From Aeromicrobium stalagmiti (GTDB taxonomy: Bacteria; Actinomycetota; Actinomycetes; Propionibacteriales; Nocardioidaceae), in the NCBI RefSeq assembly GCF_013283745.1, contig NZ_JABSTZ010000002.1, positions 186,001-250,000 on the forward strand: a stretch of DNA of 64,000 nt, given 5' to 3'. Below are positions 38,579 to 46,827 of the stretch, piece after piece. Position numbers and translations under genes: made by a program. A model generated the notes under the pieces. It was not told where the DNA came from, did not search any database, and worked only from the letters and a program-made list of their open reading frames with translations. Every line of letters starts with the position of its first letter. Position 1 is the first letter of the stretch.

Positions 38579-39975
38579 CGTCGATGCCGATCGGCCGGGC
38601 GTTCGCCCACCTGGCCGCCGAGTCACCGGACGCGGTCGCCGTCAGGAGCGGAGACGACGTGCTGACCCGTCGTGAGCTCGACCTGCGGTCGAACCGGGTG
38701 GCCCACGCCTGGTCCGACCGGGTGGGCCAGGACGACTTGGTCACGATCGGGCTGCCCAACGGCGTCGACTTCGTGCTCGCCTGCGTCGCGGTGTGGAAGC
38801 TGGGCGCGACCCCGCAGCCGTTGTCGCCGCGGATCGGTGCGGGGGAGCGGGCCGCGATCCTCGAGCTGGCCCGGCCCGCGCTGGTGGTCGACGGACCGCT
38901 CGATCTCGCGGACGACGCGTCGCCGCTGCCCGCCCGGGTCGCCGCGTCGTGGAAGGCGCCGACGTCGAGCGGCAGCACGGGGCGTCCCAAGATCGTGCGC
39001 GCGGCGGCTCCGGCGACGGTCGACCCCGACGGCCGGGTCGCGCCGTTCGTGCCGCGGCACGCCGTGCAGATGGTCGCCGGTCCGCTGTTCCACGCGGCGC
39101 CGTTCGTCTATGCGATGCGCGGTCTGATGACCGGGCACGAGCTGGTGCTGCTGCGTCCCCCGCAGGCGGGAGGTGCCCCCGGCTTCGACGCCGCGGAGGC
39201 GCTGCGCACGATCCAGACGCACCGCGTGACCTGGACGATGCTGGTGCCGACGATGATGCACCGGATCTGGCGGCTGGACGACCGCGAGTCGTACGACGTG
39301 TCGTCGCTCGAGAGCGTCCTGCACATGGGCGCCCGGTGCGCGCCGTGGCTCAAGCGGTCGTGGATCGACTGGCTCGGCCCGGAGCGGGTCGTCGAGGTCT
39401 ATGCCGGCACGGAGTCCCAGGGGCTCGCGATGATCACCGGTGCACAGTGGCTCGAGCACCCCGGGTCGGTCGGTCGCGGCATCTCGGGCTCGCAGTTCCG
39501 CGTCGTCCGACCGGACGGGTCGCCGTGCGCGCCCGGCGAGGTCGGCGAGATCGTCATGCGGCGCGACGGCCCTGCAACCTACTCGTACGTGGGGGCCGAG
39601 CCTCGGGTTCGCGACGGCTGGCACACGCTGTGCGACGCGGGGCGCCTGGATGGCGACGGCTTCCTCTACATCGAGGACCGCCTCGACGACGTCATCGTGA
39701 CCGGGGGAGCCAAGGTGCAGCCGGCCGACGTGGAGGCCGTGCTGGAGGAGCATCCGGCGGTGAGGTCGTCCGTGGCCGTCGCGCGTGAGGACGACGACCT
39801 CGGTCATCGGGTCCACGCCGTCGTCGACGTCGCGGAGGCCGAGGTCACCGAGGGCGAGCTGCTCGCGTGGACCCGGGAACGGCTCGACCCGGAGAAGGTG
39901 CCGCGCTCGTGGTTGCTGGTCCGTCGGCCCCTGCGCGACGACACCGGCAAGGTCCGTCGCTCCGCCCACCGCTGA
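38575..39975 (+). CDS. Acyl-CoA synthetase / AMP-dependent ligase, last gene of the Nit1C-type cluster
   Basis: A 466-residue adenylate-forming enzyme of the ANL superfamily. The ATP P-loop is TSSGSTGRPK (residues about 125-134); CDAGRLDGDGFLYIEDRLDD is the A7/A8 region and the late lysine is in RDDTGKVRR. It should activate a carboxylate as acyl-AMP and transfer it to CoA or another acceptor. GTG 38575 overlaps the glycosyltransferase stop; an ATG at 38584 is an alternative. Its stop lies 11 nt before a 22-bp repeat array like the one at the left border. Confidence 0.87.
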   Translation: MTSMPIGRAFAHLAAESPDAVAVRSGDDVLTRRELDLRSNRVAHAWSDRVGQDDLVTIGLPNGVDFVLACVAVWKLGATPQPLSPRIGAGERAAILELARPALVVDGPLDLADDASPLPARVAASWKAPTSSGSTGRPKIVRAAAPATVDPDGRVAPFVPRHAVQMVAGPLFHAAPFVYAMRGLMTGHELVLLRPPQAGGAPGFDAAEALRTIQTHRVTWTMLVPTMMHRIWRLDDRESYDVSSLESVLHMGARCAPWLKRSWIDWLGPERVVEVYAGTESQGLAMITGAQWLEHPGSVGRGISGSQFRVVRPDGSPCAPGEVGEIVMRRDGPATYSYVGAEPRVRDGWHTLCDAGRLDGDGFLYIEDRLDDVIVTGGAKVQPADVEAVLEEHPAVRSSVAVAREDDDLGHRVHAVVDVAEAEVTEGELLAWTRERLDPEKVPRSWLLVRRPLRDDTGKVRRSAHR

Positions 39976-39986
39976 CCCCCACCGCT

Positions 39987-40118
39987 GACGAGACCGTTCC
40001 CGCCCCCCGACGAGACCGTTCCGGCCCCCCGACGAGAGCGTTCCGGCCCCCCGACGAGAGCGTTCCGGCCCCCCGACGAGAGCGTTCCGGCCCCCCGACG
40101 AGAGCGTTCCGGCCCCTC
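39987..40118. repeat. Six direct copies of the 22-bp repeat at the right border of the cluster
   Basis: Units begin at 39987, 40009, 40031, 40053, 40075 and 40097 with perfect 22-bp periodicity; the consensus is GACGAGAGCGTTCCGG plus six C. Copies 3-6 are almost identical, which suggests recent amplification. Unlike the left array, all units point the same way. The sequence in front of the first unit (CCCACCGCTGACGAGACC) also matches that at the left array. The stretch 40119-40233 up to the next gene shows no ORF or clear signal. Confidence 0.93.
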
Positions 40119-40233
40119 GAGGCCGCGAAGTTCAACCGCTCCTCGCCGGTCGTTGGCCTGCAGGTCGTCCCGGTGGACTTGTCTCGGGGGCGTGGGCGGG
40201 GGGACCGCTCCGCGTGATCCCGAGGAGCCCGAC

Positions 40234-41481
40234 ATGTCACCTTCGTCCGCCCACCGCCGGTCGCTTCACCGTCGCGTCGCCGCAGGAGCGGCCATCGCGG
40301 TCACCGCCGCGGCACTGGCGCCGGCCGTCGCCTCCGCGCGGCCCGACCAGGGCCGCGGCCACGGGCACGACAAGGACCACGGCGCCCGGCTGCTCGCCCG
40401 GGCGATCCTGTCGGCCGACTTCCAGGCCCCGGGCCCGCCGTCCGGCGCGAAGGCGACCTCAGCCAACGGGCGTCAGGGTCCGTTCCCGGGGCAGGTCATC
40501 CCGGGGTTCTCCGCAGCGATCGACAACCGTGACGGCACCTTCTGGGCGCAGCCCGACAACGGCTTCGGCGCCAAGGGCAACTCCGGCGACTTCCTCCTGC
40601 GGCTCTACCTCGTCAAGCCCCAGTGGAAGACGGCGGCCGGCGGGGCGGGCGAGATCACGGTCCTGCGCCACATCACGCTCTCCGACCCCCGCCACAAGAT
40701 CGACTTCCCGATCGTCAACGAGTCGACCAGCGACCGCCAGCTCACCGGTGACGACCTCGACATCGAGTCGGTGCAGCGCGGCAAGGACGGCACCTTCTGG
40801 ATCGGCGACGAGTTCGGGCCGTTCGTGGTGCACGTCGACTCGCGCGGGCGGGTGCTCTCCCGGCCGATCGGGTTCCCGCTCGGCCAGTCGCCGCAGAACC
40901 CCCGTCTCGGCGCCGACCAGCCCACGACGCAGGCCAGCGGCGGCTTCGAGGCCATGGCGCGGTCGACGAACGGTCGCCACCTCTACCCGATCACCGAGAA
41001 GGGGCTCGTCGGTGACGCCGACAAGCGCCGCCGCGTGATCGCCGAGCTCGACACCCGCACCGGCCGCTACACCGGACGCACGTGGACCTACCGGGTCGAC
41101 GCCGACCTCGTCGCCGATGCGCAGGTCACCTCCCACGGACGACTGCTCGTGCTGGAGCGCGACGACCTCGACGGCGCCAAGGCCGTCACAAAGAAGGTGT
41201 ACGAGGTGCGGCTCGGCAAGAACGGCAGCACGACGAAGTCGCTGGTCGTCGACCTGCTCGACATCGCGGACCCGCGGGGCATCAGCACCGGGGGAGGCTG
41301 GGGCACCGGAGAGCAGTTCTCGTTCGGGTTCCAGTCCGTCGAGACCCTCGTCCCGCTGTCGCACGGACGCCTGCTGATCGCCAACGACAACAACTACCCG
41401 GGCAACGCGGCCCGCTACCCCGGGACGCCCGACGACACCGAGATGATCGTCATCGACCCGGGATCGCGGACTCGGCGCTAG
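40234..41481 (+). CDS. Secreted esterase-like activity of phytase family protein
   Basis: A 415-residue exported protein. The signal peptide has a twin-arginine-like start (HRRSLHRRVAAGAAIA) and an Ala-rich core ending near ASA (residue about 35). The mature part is of the 'esterase-like activity of phytase' family: GFSAAIDNRDGTFWAQPDNGFG, then GTFWIGDEFGPFVVHVDS and the late LLIANDNNYPGN..., strands of a beta-propeller-like domain rich in Asp/Asn that suggest metal-dependent hydrolysis of phosphoesters. It overlaps the end of the convergent MocR gene by 4 nt. Confidence 0.82.
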   Translation: MSPSSAHRRSLHRRVAAGAAIAVTAAALAPAVASARPDQGRGHGHDKDHGARLLARAILSADFQAPGPPSGAKATSANGRQGPFPGQVIPGFSAAIDNRDGTFWAQPDNGFGAKGNSGDFLLRLYLVKPQWKTAAGGAGEITVLRHITLSDPRHKIDFPIVNESTSDRQLTGDDLDIESVQRGKDGTFWIGDEFGPFVVHVDSRGRVLSRPIGFPLGQSPQNPRLGADQPTTQASGGFEAMARSTNGRHLYPITEKGLVGDADKRRRVIAELDTRTGRYTGRTWTYRVDADLVADAQVTSHGRLLVLERDDLDGAKAVTKKVYEVRLGKNGSTTKSLVVDLLDIADPRGISTGGGWGTGEQFSFGFQSVETLVPLSHGRLLIANDNNYPGNAARYPGTPDDTEMIVIDPGSRTRR

Positions 41482-42926
41482 GCGATCATCTCGAGCGTGC
41501 CCGAACGTCGGGGGGCGCTCGACGGCTCGCTCGACCCGACCACGTCGTCGTAGGCCGCTCGCAACCGCCCGACCGCCTCGGTGAGCACCTCGTGCGACTG
41601 GTTGTAGGGGAGGCGGAGGTGGCGCTCGCCCGCACTGCCCGCGCGCGTGAAGAAGCGTGGTCCGGGCGTGAGCAGCAGGCCGTGGCGCGACGCCGCCGAC
41701 GCGATGCGCGACGACATGCGGTCGGGCAGCGTGACCCACAGGCTCAGGCCGCCGGGCGGGCAGGGCGCCTCGACGTCGGGCAGCTCGCGAGCGAGCTCGG
41801 CCAGCAGGTGGTCGCGCGCGGCGCGGAGCCGGGCCCGACCGGCCGCCGCCGTCTGGCCGCCCTCGGTGAGCAGCTCGGCCACGACGAGCTGGTCGAAGGC
41901 CGACGTGCCGAGGTCGTCCATCATGCGGGCCTGGACCAGCGGCATCACGGACGCGTGCGGGGCGCGGATCCAGCCGACGCGGAGCCCTCCCCAGAAGGCC
42001 TTCGAGGACGATCCGATCAGCAGGGCGCGGGCGTCGTACGCGCTGAACAGCGGCGGCAGGTCGACCCCGTCGAGGTTCAGCTCGCGCAGCGACTCGTCGA
42101 CGACCGGGACGACGTCGTGGCGCTTGAGCTCGTGGGCCCACGCGACGCGTTCGTCGTCGGTCATGACGCCGGCCGTCGGGTTGTGGAAGTCGGGGATGAG
42201 GTAGCTCGCGCGATGGGGTGCGCTCGCGAGGGCCGCGGACATCGCCTCGACGTCCCAGGGGGAACGGTCGACCGGCAGGGCCGTGAGGCGGCCGCCCGCT
42301 GCCGTGAACGAGTCGTGGGCGTGCGGATAGCTCAGCCCCTCGACGAGCACACGCTGCCCGGGGCCGACCAGGGTCCTGGCGAGCAGCGAGATCGCGCCCA
42401 TCGCGCCGCTCGTGACGATGATCTGCTCGGGATCGGTCGGCAGGCCGTCGTCGGTGTAGCGCTGGGCCAGCACTTCGCGCAGCACCGGAAGACCGTCGGG
42501 CAGGTAGCCGGTCGTCGCCAGCAGGCCCGGCAGCTGGGTGGCAGCGGACTCGAAGGCGCGGGCCAGCCCGGGCGGGCCCGCAGGTGCGGCGTACGTCATG
42601 GCGATCGTGCCGGCGTCGTCGGGCGTCACGATGAGGCTGCTGGCGCTGGAGGAGCCGAGCGGCAGGCGGACGATGCTGCCCGATCCCTGGCGGGAGTGCA
42701 GGAGCCCGGAGTCTCGGAGCTCAGCGTAGACGCGGGTCGTCGTCGTCCGGCTCACGCCGAGCGCGCCGGCGAGCTCGCGCTCGGAGGGCAGTCGCGTCCC
42801 GTCGGCCACGCGGCCGTCGACCACCAGCAGCCTGATGCGGTCGGCGATCTCGCGGTACGCCGGTCCGCCCTGGTCGAGGGTCCCGAGGAGGTCGGCGAGG
42901 CGGCGGGCGGAGACGGTGGGGGCCAT
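41478..42926 (-). CDS. MocR-type transcription regulator (GntR HTH + aminotransferase fold)
   Basis: A 482-residue regulator. The winged HTH at residues about 30-90 reads LPSERELAGALGVSRTTTTRVYAELRDSGLL. The rest is a fold-type I aminotransferase-like domain: the PLP lysine lies in GSSSKAFWGGLRVGW. These regulators sense PLP or amino-acid adducts. The ATG at 42926 is chosen over the long in-frame upstream extension because the HTH follows it at normal distance. It is divergent from a 56-residue ORF and a YczE-type gene, a pairing known for the YczR regulators. Confidence 0.9.
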   Translation of the reverse strand: MAPTVSARRLADLLGTLDQGGPAYREIADRIRLLVVDGRVADGTRLPSERELAGALGVSRTTTTRVYAELRDSGLLHSRQGSGSIVRLPLGSSSASSLIVTPDDAGTIAMTYAAPAGPPGLARAFESAATQLPGLLATTGYLPDGLPVLREVLAQRYTDDGLPTDPEQIIVTSGAMGAISLLARTLVGPGQRVLVEGLSYPHAHDSFTAAGGRLTALPVDRSPWDVEAMSAALASAPHRASYLIPDFHNPTAGVMTDDERVAWAHELKRHDVVPVVDESLRELNLDGVDLPPLFSAYDARALLIGSSSKAFWGGLRVGWIRAPHASVMPLVQARMMDDLGTSAFDQLVVAELLTEGGQTAAAGRARLRAARDHLLAELARELPDVEAPCPPGGLSLWVTLPDRMSSRIASAASRHGLLLTPGPRFFTRAGSAGERHLRLPYNQSHEVLTEAVGRLRAAYDDVVGSSEPSSAPRRSGTLEMIA

Positions 42927-42943
42927 GAGGCCACTCTTGCACA

Positions 42944-42968
42944 ATTGGCTATGTTCATGCATGCCAAT
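42944..42968. promoter_or_regulatory. Inverted repeat ATTGGC-N13-GCCAAT between mocR and the YczE-type operon
   Basis: Arms at 42944-42949 and 42963-42968 lie in the 60-nt divergent region and include the overlapping palindrome GTTCATGCATGCC core. Likely operator for the MocR regulator; MocR sites are often two-part repeats of this sort. Confidence 0.5.
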
Positions 42969-42986
42969 CCGCGGCAGGCTGGGTCC

Positions 42987-43157
42987 ATGAACCAGATCCT
43001 CGCCCTCGTCGGGCTCCTGTCCGTGCCGGCCGCGTCGGTGCACCTGGCTCGCCTGGTCGCGCGCGACGGCTACGGCACCAACCCGGCGCCCCGCAGCCAC
43101 CGTGAGGAGCTCGGCGGCCGGGTGGCCCAGGAGCTGGGCCGGGGGCCTGGCCGATGA
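42987..43157 (+). CDS. Small membrane protein, 56 aa, ahead of the YczE-like gene
   Basis: Begins MNQILALVGLLSVPAASVHL, a short hydrophobic segment that could be a signal anchor, followed by a polar C-terminal part rich in Arg and Glu (REELGGRVAQELGRGPGR). No family recognised. It overlaps the YczE-like gene by 4 nt (ATGA), which supports it being real and co-translated. Confidence 0.55.
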   Translation: MNQILALVGLLSVPAASVHLARLVARDGYGTNPAPRSHREELGGRVAQELGRGPGR

Positions 43158-43768
43158 GCGGCCTCCCCGCGCGGCTCGTGCGCCTCAACGTCGGGCTCCT
43201 GCTCTACGGCTTCACGATGGCGATGATGGTGGAGTCGACGCTCGGCCTCGATCCGTGGGACGTCTTCCACGAGGGCGTGACGCAGCACGTCGGCCTGACC
43301 TTCGGGCAGGTCGTGATCGTGACCGGTGCGGTGGTGCTCCTGCTGTGGATCCCGCTGCGCCAGATGCCCGGGATCGGCACGGTCCTCAACGTCATCGTGA
43401 TCGGGGTGGCGGCCGATGCCGGCATCGCGGTGATCGCCCAGCCGGACGACCTGTGGCTGCGGTCGCTGCTGCTGGTCGGCGGCATCGTCGGCAACGGCTT
43501 CGCGGGTGCGCTCTACATCGGAGCGGCACTCGGCCCGGGGCCGCGCGACGGCCTGTGGCTCGGGCTCGTGCGCCGGACCGGGCGCAGCGTGCGGCTGTGG
43601 CGGACCGTCATCGAGGTCACGGTGCTGGCGGTCGGCTTCGCGCTGGGCGGCACCGTCGGGGTGGGCACGGTGCTCTACGCCGTCGCGATCGGCCCGATCG
43701 TGCAGGCCTTCCTGCCGCACACCCAGGTGGAGGTACGCCGTCCGCTCGAGGCCGACACCCGGGCCTGA
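43154..43768 (+). CDS. YczE/YyaS/YitT-family membrane protein
   Basis: A 204-residue integral membrane protein with five or six helices (residues about 12-35, 50-70, 78-98, 105-130, 150-175). The N-terminal LYGFTMAMMVESTLGLDPWDVFHEGV is the hallmark of the YczE group. Members are regulated by adjacent MocR-type YczR proteins; transported or sensed molecule unknown. It is the second gene after the small ORF, and its end converges with the GGDEF-EAL gene (3-nt gap). Confidence 0.85.
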   Translation: MSGLPARLVRLNVGLLLYGFTMAMMVESTLGLDPWDVFHEGVTQHVGLTFGQVVIVTGAVVLLLWIPLRQMPGIGTVLNVIVIGVAADAGIAVIAQPDDLWLRSLLLVGGIVGNGFAGALYIGAALGPGPRDGLWLGLVRRTGRSVRLWRTVIEVTVLAVGFALGGTVGVGTVLYAVAIGPIVQAFLPHTQVEVRRPLEADTRA

Positions 43769-43771
43769 CCG

Positions 43772-46048
43772 TCACTCCTCGGGCAGGTCGGGGACGACAC
43801 GCAGGTGCGGGCCCCGCGCCGCGCTGCGCAGCACCGTCACGCCGGACTCGGCCGGGTCGCTGGTCGACGAGTGCAGGCCGAGCGCCGAGTCGTAGTGCAG
43901 CTCGCGCAGCTCGGCCAGTCGGTCGGCATCGGGCACCCCGTCGGCTACGGCCAGCAGGCCACAGCCGTGGGCGGCGTTGACCAGCAGCGCCAGCAGGTCG
44001 TACGACCCGGGGTCGTCGGAGCTGACGAGGCTGCTGTCGATCTTGATCACGTCGGCGGGGAGGTGGCGCAGCTGCCCGATCGACGTGTGGCCGGTGCCGA
44101 ACTCGTTGACGCTGACGAAGATGCCCCGGTCGCGCAGGGCCGTCATCTGGATGGTGGCCTCGGGGACGTCGACGAGCGCCATCTCGGTCACTCCGATCGT
44201 CAGGCGATGGGGAGCGACACCCGACTGCTCGAGGATGTCAGCGACCAGGTCGGGCAGGTCGACCTTGCCCAGCGTCCGCCCCGAGATGGTCACCGAGACG
44301 GTCAGGTCGCCGAACTCCGTGGGGTCGCGGCGGGTCCACTCGGCCAGGTGGGCGGCCGCGGTCGCCACGGCCCAGAGGTCGATCCGACAGATGAGGTCGG
44401 ACATCGCCGCGATCGCGAGGAACTCGGTGGAGTCCTGCCAGCCGTGGCCGGGACGGTTCCAGTGCAGCCGCGCCTCGTAGCCGTCGACGATGTCGCTCTG
44501 CACGGCGACGATCGGCTGGTAGTGCACCTCGAGCATCCCGGCGTCGAGAGCCTCGGTCAGGGCGATCTCGACGTCCCGGCGATCGATGAGCTCCTGGCGC
44601 AGGGCGTCGCCGAAGATCTCGAACGTCCCCGTGCCGGCGGCCTTGGCGCGGCGCAGCGCGACCTGGGCCTGCTGGAGCAGCTCGTCGGCGTCGGTGCCGC
44701 CGTCCATGCTGACGGCCGCGCCGATGGATGCAGCGAGGGTCGCGGTGGTGCCACCCAGGGCGATGGGCAGGTCGATTGCCTGCATGAGGTGGGTCGCGAG
44801 GCTGGCAGACTCGTGCTCCGGCCGGGACGAGTCGGTGCAGACAACGAACAGGTCGCCCGCCAGCCGACCCACGTGCTCGGCATCGGGGGCAGCCGCGCGG
44901 AGCCGGTCGGCCACGATGCGGATGACCTGGTCGCCGACCAGGTGGCCATAGCGCTGGTTGATCGTCTCGACGTGGTCGAGATCGAGGAGCAGCACCGTCA
45001 CCGATGTCCCCTCGCGCTGACCGCGCCGCAGCGCCGCACCGATGAGCTGGTGCATGGCGGGGCTGTTGGCGACACCGGTCGGGGGGTCGCGGGACGCCTC
45101 GCGGAACAGCTGGGCCTGCAGCTCGTCGCGGTGCATGCGCGTGGCACGGAGCTCCTCGAGGTTGCGGGCCAGGCGGACGATGACCAGCAGCGACAACAGG
45201 CTGGCGCCGGTGACGACGACCCAGGTGTCGACGTGGGTGTTGTGCGTCAGCTGCAGCAGGACGAGCGTGGGCGCGACCAGGGCGGCAGCGCACAGGGACA
45301 GCAGGCGGCGTGACGTGATCGAGGGCTCGCGGTGGTGCGGGGCCTCGGTCAGGCGCGCCATCGACGGGTGGAGGGCCGCGAGTCCCCACAGGAGGTAGGC
45401 GAGCAGCCAGAGCAGGTCGAGGTTGGTGCCGTACTCCGTCGTGACGGAGGCATAGATCGTGTCGGCGACGACCAGCGCCACGGTGGCCGCGGTGATCAGG
45501 TAGGCCGCGACCGACCGGGCGCGCGAGGCCGTGATCAGCGCGACCAGCAGCCCCAGCAGCAGGATGTCGCCGGCCGGGTAGGCCACGGCGACTGCGCGGG
45601 ACGCGACCGTTCGGCTCGTGTCGTCGAGGATCGGGTCGGCGACGAAGACCCACGAGATCAGACCTGCACCGAGCGTCACGATGGCGCTGTCGATGAGGGT
45701 GCCGGGATCGGTGGCGGCCCGTCGGTGGCGCACGAGCGACGCGATGCCGGCTGCCAGCAGGGGATAGGCCACCAGGTAGGCGATGTCGGCCCGGGCGGGC
45801 GAGGTGGCGGCGGGGTCGTAGAGCGCGTCGCCGGCCAGCCAGCAGGTCTGGCCCGCGGCCATGAGGTACCACGGCGTGCGGTGAGCGGGGCGGTTGATCG
45901 CGATGCCGGCGAGGATCGCTGCGGCGCCCATCGCTCCGACAGCCAGGTAGAGGGAGTCGGCGCCCTGGCCGGGTGCGACCAGGCGGAACAGGCCCATCAC
46001 GGCGAGCCCGATCGCGGCGAACGCACCGACCACGACCTTGCTGCTCAT
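43772..46048 (-). CDS. Membrane GGDEF-EAL protein with degenerate catalytic motifs
   Basis: A 758-residue protein with about eight N-terminal membrane helices (residues 5-290), then GGDEF (about 315-470) and EAL (about 500-745) domains. Both active sites are worn: the GGDEF motif reads AGDLF (RLAGDLFVV), and the EAL motif reads EARLHW. DDFGTG is replaced by NEFGTG and the AEGVE motif by ADGVP. Neither cyclase nor phosphodiesterase activity is likely, so it may act as a c-di-GMP or GTP-sensing effector. The ATG at 46048 is chosen because upstream codons are in a non-conserved extension. Confidence 0.88.
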   Translation of the reverse strand: MSSKVVVGAFAAIGLAVMGLFRLVAPGQGADSLYLAVGAMGAAAILAGIAINRPAHRTPWYLMAAGQTCWLAGDALYDPAATSPARADIAYLVAYPLLAAGIASLVRHRRAATDPGTLIDSAIVTLGAGLISWVFVADPILDDTSRTVASRAVAVAYPAGDILLLGLLVALITASRARSVAAYLITAATVALVVADTIYASVTTEYGTNLDLLWLLAYLLWGLAALHPSMARLTEAPHHREPSITSRRLLSLCAAALVAPTLVLLQLTHNTHVDTWVVVTGASLLSLLVIVRLARNLEELRATRMHRDELQAQLFREASRDPPTGVANSPAMHQLIGAALRRGQREGTSVTVLLLDLDHVETINQRYGHLVGDQVIRIVADRLRAAAPDAEHVGRLAGDLFVVCTDSSRPEHESASLATHLMQAIDLPIALGGTTATLAASIGAAVSMDGGTDADELLQQAQVALRRAKAAGTGTFEIFGDALRQELIDRRDVEIALTEALDAGMLEVHYQPIVAVQSDIVDGYEARLHWNRPGHGWQDSTEFLAIAAMSDLICRIDLWAVATAAAHLAEWTRRDPTEFGDLTVSVTISGRTLGKVDLPDLVADILEQSGVAPHRLTIGVTEMALVDVPEATIQMTALRDRGIFVSVNEFGTGHTSIGQLRHLPADVIKIDSSLVSSDDPGSYDLLALLVNAAHGCGLLAVADGVPDADRLAELRELHYDSALGLHSSTSDPAESGVTVLRSAARGPHLRVVPDLPEE

Positions 46049-46101
46049 CGCCCCATCATGTCCCCCGACAGGGGGTGCTGTCTCGATCCGGGGCGAAGGG
46101 G

Positions 46102-46665
46102 CTACCGGCGCGTCGCGATGAGCAGCGACGCGTCGACGTCGATCAGCATCTCGACGGCGGCGAACCGCTCGTCGGTGAGCCACTGCTCGCGGACCGTGTC
46201 GACACGGCCCTCGACGATGGGCGGCCAGAACGCCGACGGGACGAAGTCGTCGAGGATGACCATGCCGCCGGGCTCCATGAGGTCGGCGAGCACGTCGATG
46301 CTCTCCATGACCTCGCGCACGTCGACGAACAGCAGCGAGAAGGGGGCGTACTGCTCGAGCGTCGACCAGTCGCCGGCGATGACGTCGACGTTGGCCGTGT
46401 CGGCGAAGATCTTCTGCACGTCGCCGGCGAGAGCGGGGTCGAGCTCGGCGCTGACGACCCGGGCGTCCTTGGGCGCGCCGCTCGACAACCAGGCCGAGCC
46501 GACTCCGCAACCGGTGCCGAGCTCGGCGAGCGTGCCGCTGCGGGACGCTGCCAGGGCGGCGAGGAGTCGGCCGGTCTCGTTGCGGATCGACGTGATGAAT
46601 CCACGCTGGCGGGAGAGGTCGAGGGTGCTCGCGACGAGGTCGGGGACTTCCGCAGGTGCGCTCAC
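46102..46665 (-). CDS. SAM-dependent O-methyltransferase (class I)
   Basis: A 187-residue methyltransferase of O-methyltransferase family 3 type. LAELGTGCGVGSAWLS (residues 42-57) is motif I, VVSAELDPALA is motif II, and FVDVREV and PGGMVILDDFVP form the metal and substrate region, as in caffeoyl-CoA-like enzymes. The acceptor is unknown. It lies upstream of the GGDEF-EAL gene on the same strand with a 53-nt gap. Confidence 0.83.
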   Translation of the reverse strand: MSAPAEVPDLVASTLDLSRQRGFITSIRNETGRLLAALAASRSGTLAELGTGCGVGSAWLSSGAPKDARVVSAELDPALAGDVQKIFADTANVDVIAGDWSTLEQYAPFSLLFVDVREVMESIDVLADLMEPGGMVILDDFVPSAFWPPIVEGRVDTVREQWLTDERFAAVEMLIDVDASLLIATRR

Positions 46666-46779
46666 GCGGCCAGTCTTTCACGAACCACGCGGCGTCAACC
46701 GCCTCGACGTCTCGTCGGCTGAGACACGATGACGAATTGCCGCCCACAGCCCGTCCGGGCGGCGTACGCTGGTCGCATC

Positions 46780-46827
46780 ATGCGGAAGCAGCTCGTACTC
46801 ATCGCTTGCCGCGGCAGGGCCTCTTAG
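46780..46827 (+). CDS. Leader peptide MRKQLVLIACRGRAS upstream of leuB
   Basis: A 15-codon ORF with the cluster Leu-Val-Leu-Ile (codons 5-8). It starts 10 nt after a TACGCT -10 box (46765-46770), so the transcript is nearly leaderless. Its codons 10-14 form the left arm of a strong hairpin. Translation-dependent control by charged branched-chain tRNAs is the likely purpose. Whether it acts on the 31-aa ORF, on leuB, or on both is not settled by the sequence. Confidence 0.6.
   Translation: MRKQLVLIACRGRAS

Noticed and set aside
39987..40118. The 22-bp direct repeats as a CRISPR array
   Set aside because: Units follow each other without spacers, the unit is not the usual 28-37 nt, and no cas gene is present in the window.
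41082..43157. 691-codon open frame across the esterase and mocR genes
   Set aside because: It runs antisense to mocR and is rich in Arg, Ala and Gly as expected for a shadow frame of high-GC coding DNA; only its last 56 codons (42987-43157) look real.
46049..46747. N-terminal extension of the GGDEF-EAL protein to 991 residues
   Set aside because: The extension is antisense-type sequence opposite to and overlapping the O-methyltransferase gene in another frame; the membrane helices start at the ATG at 46048.
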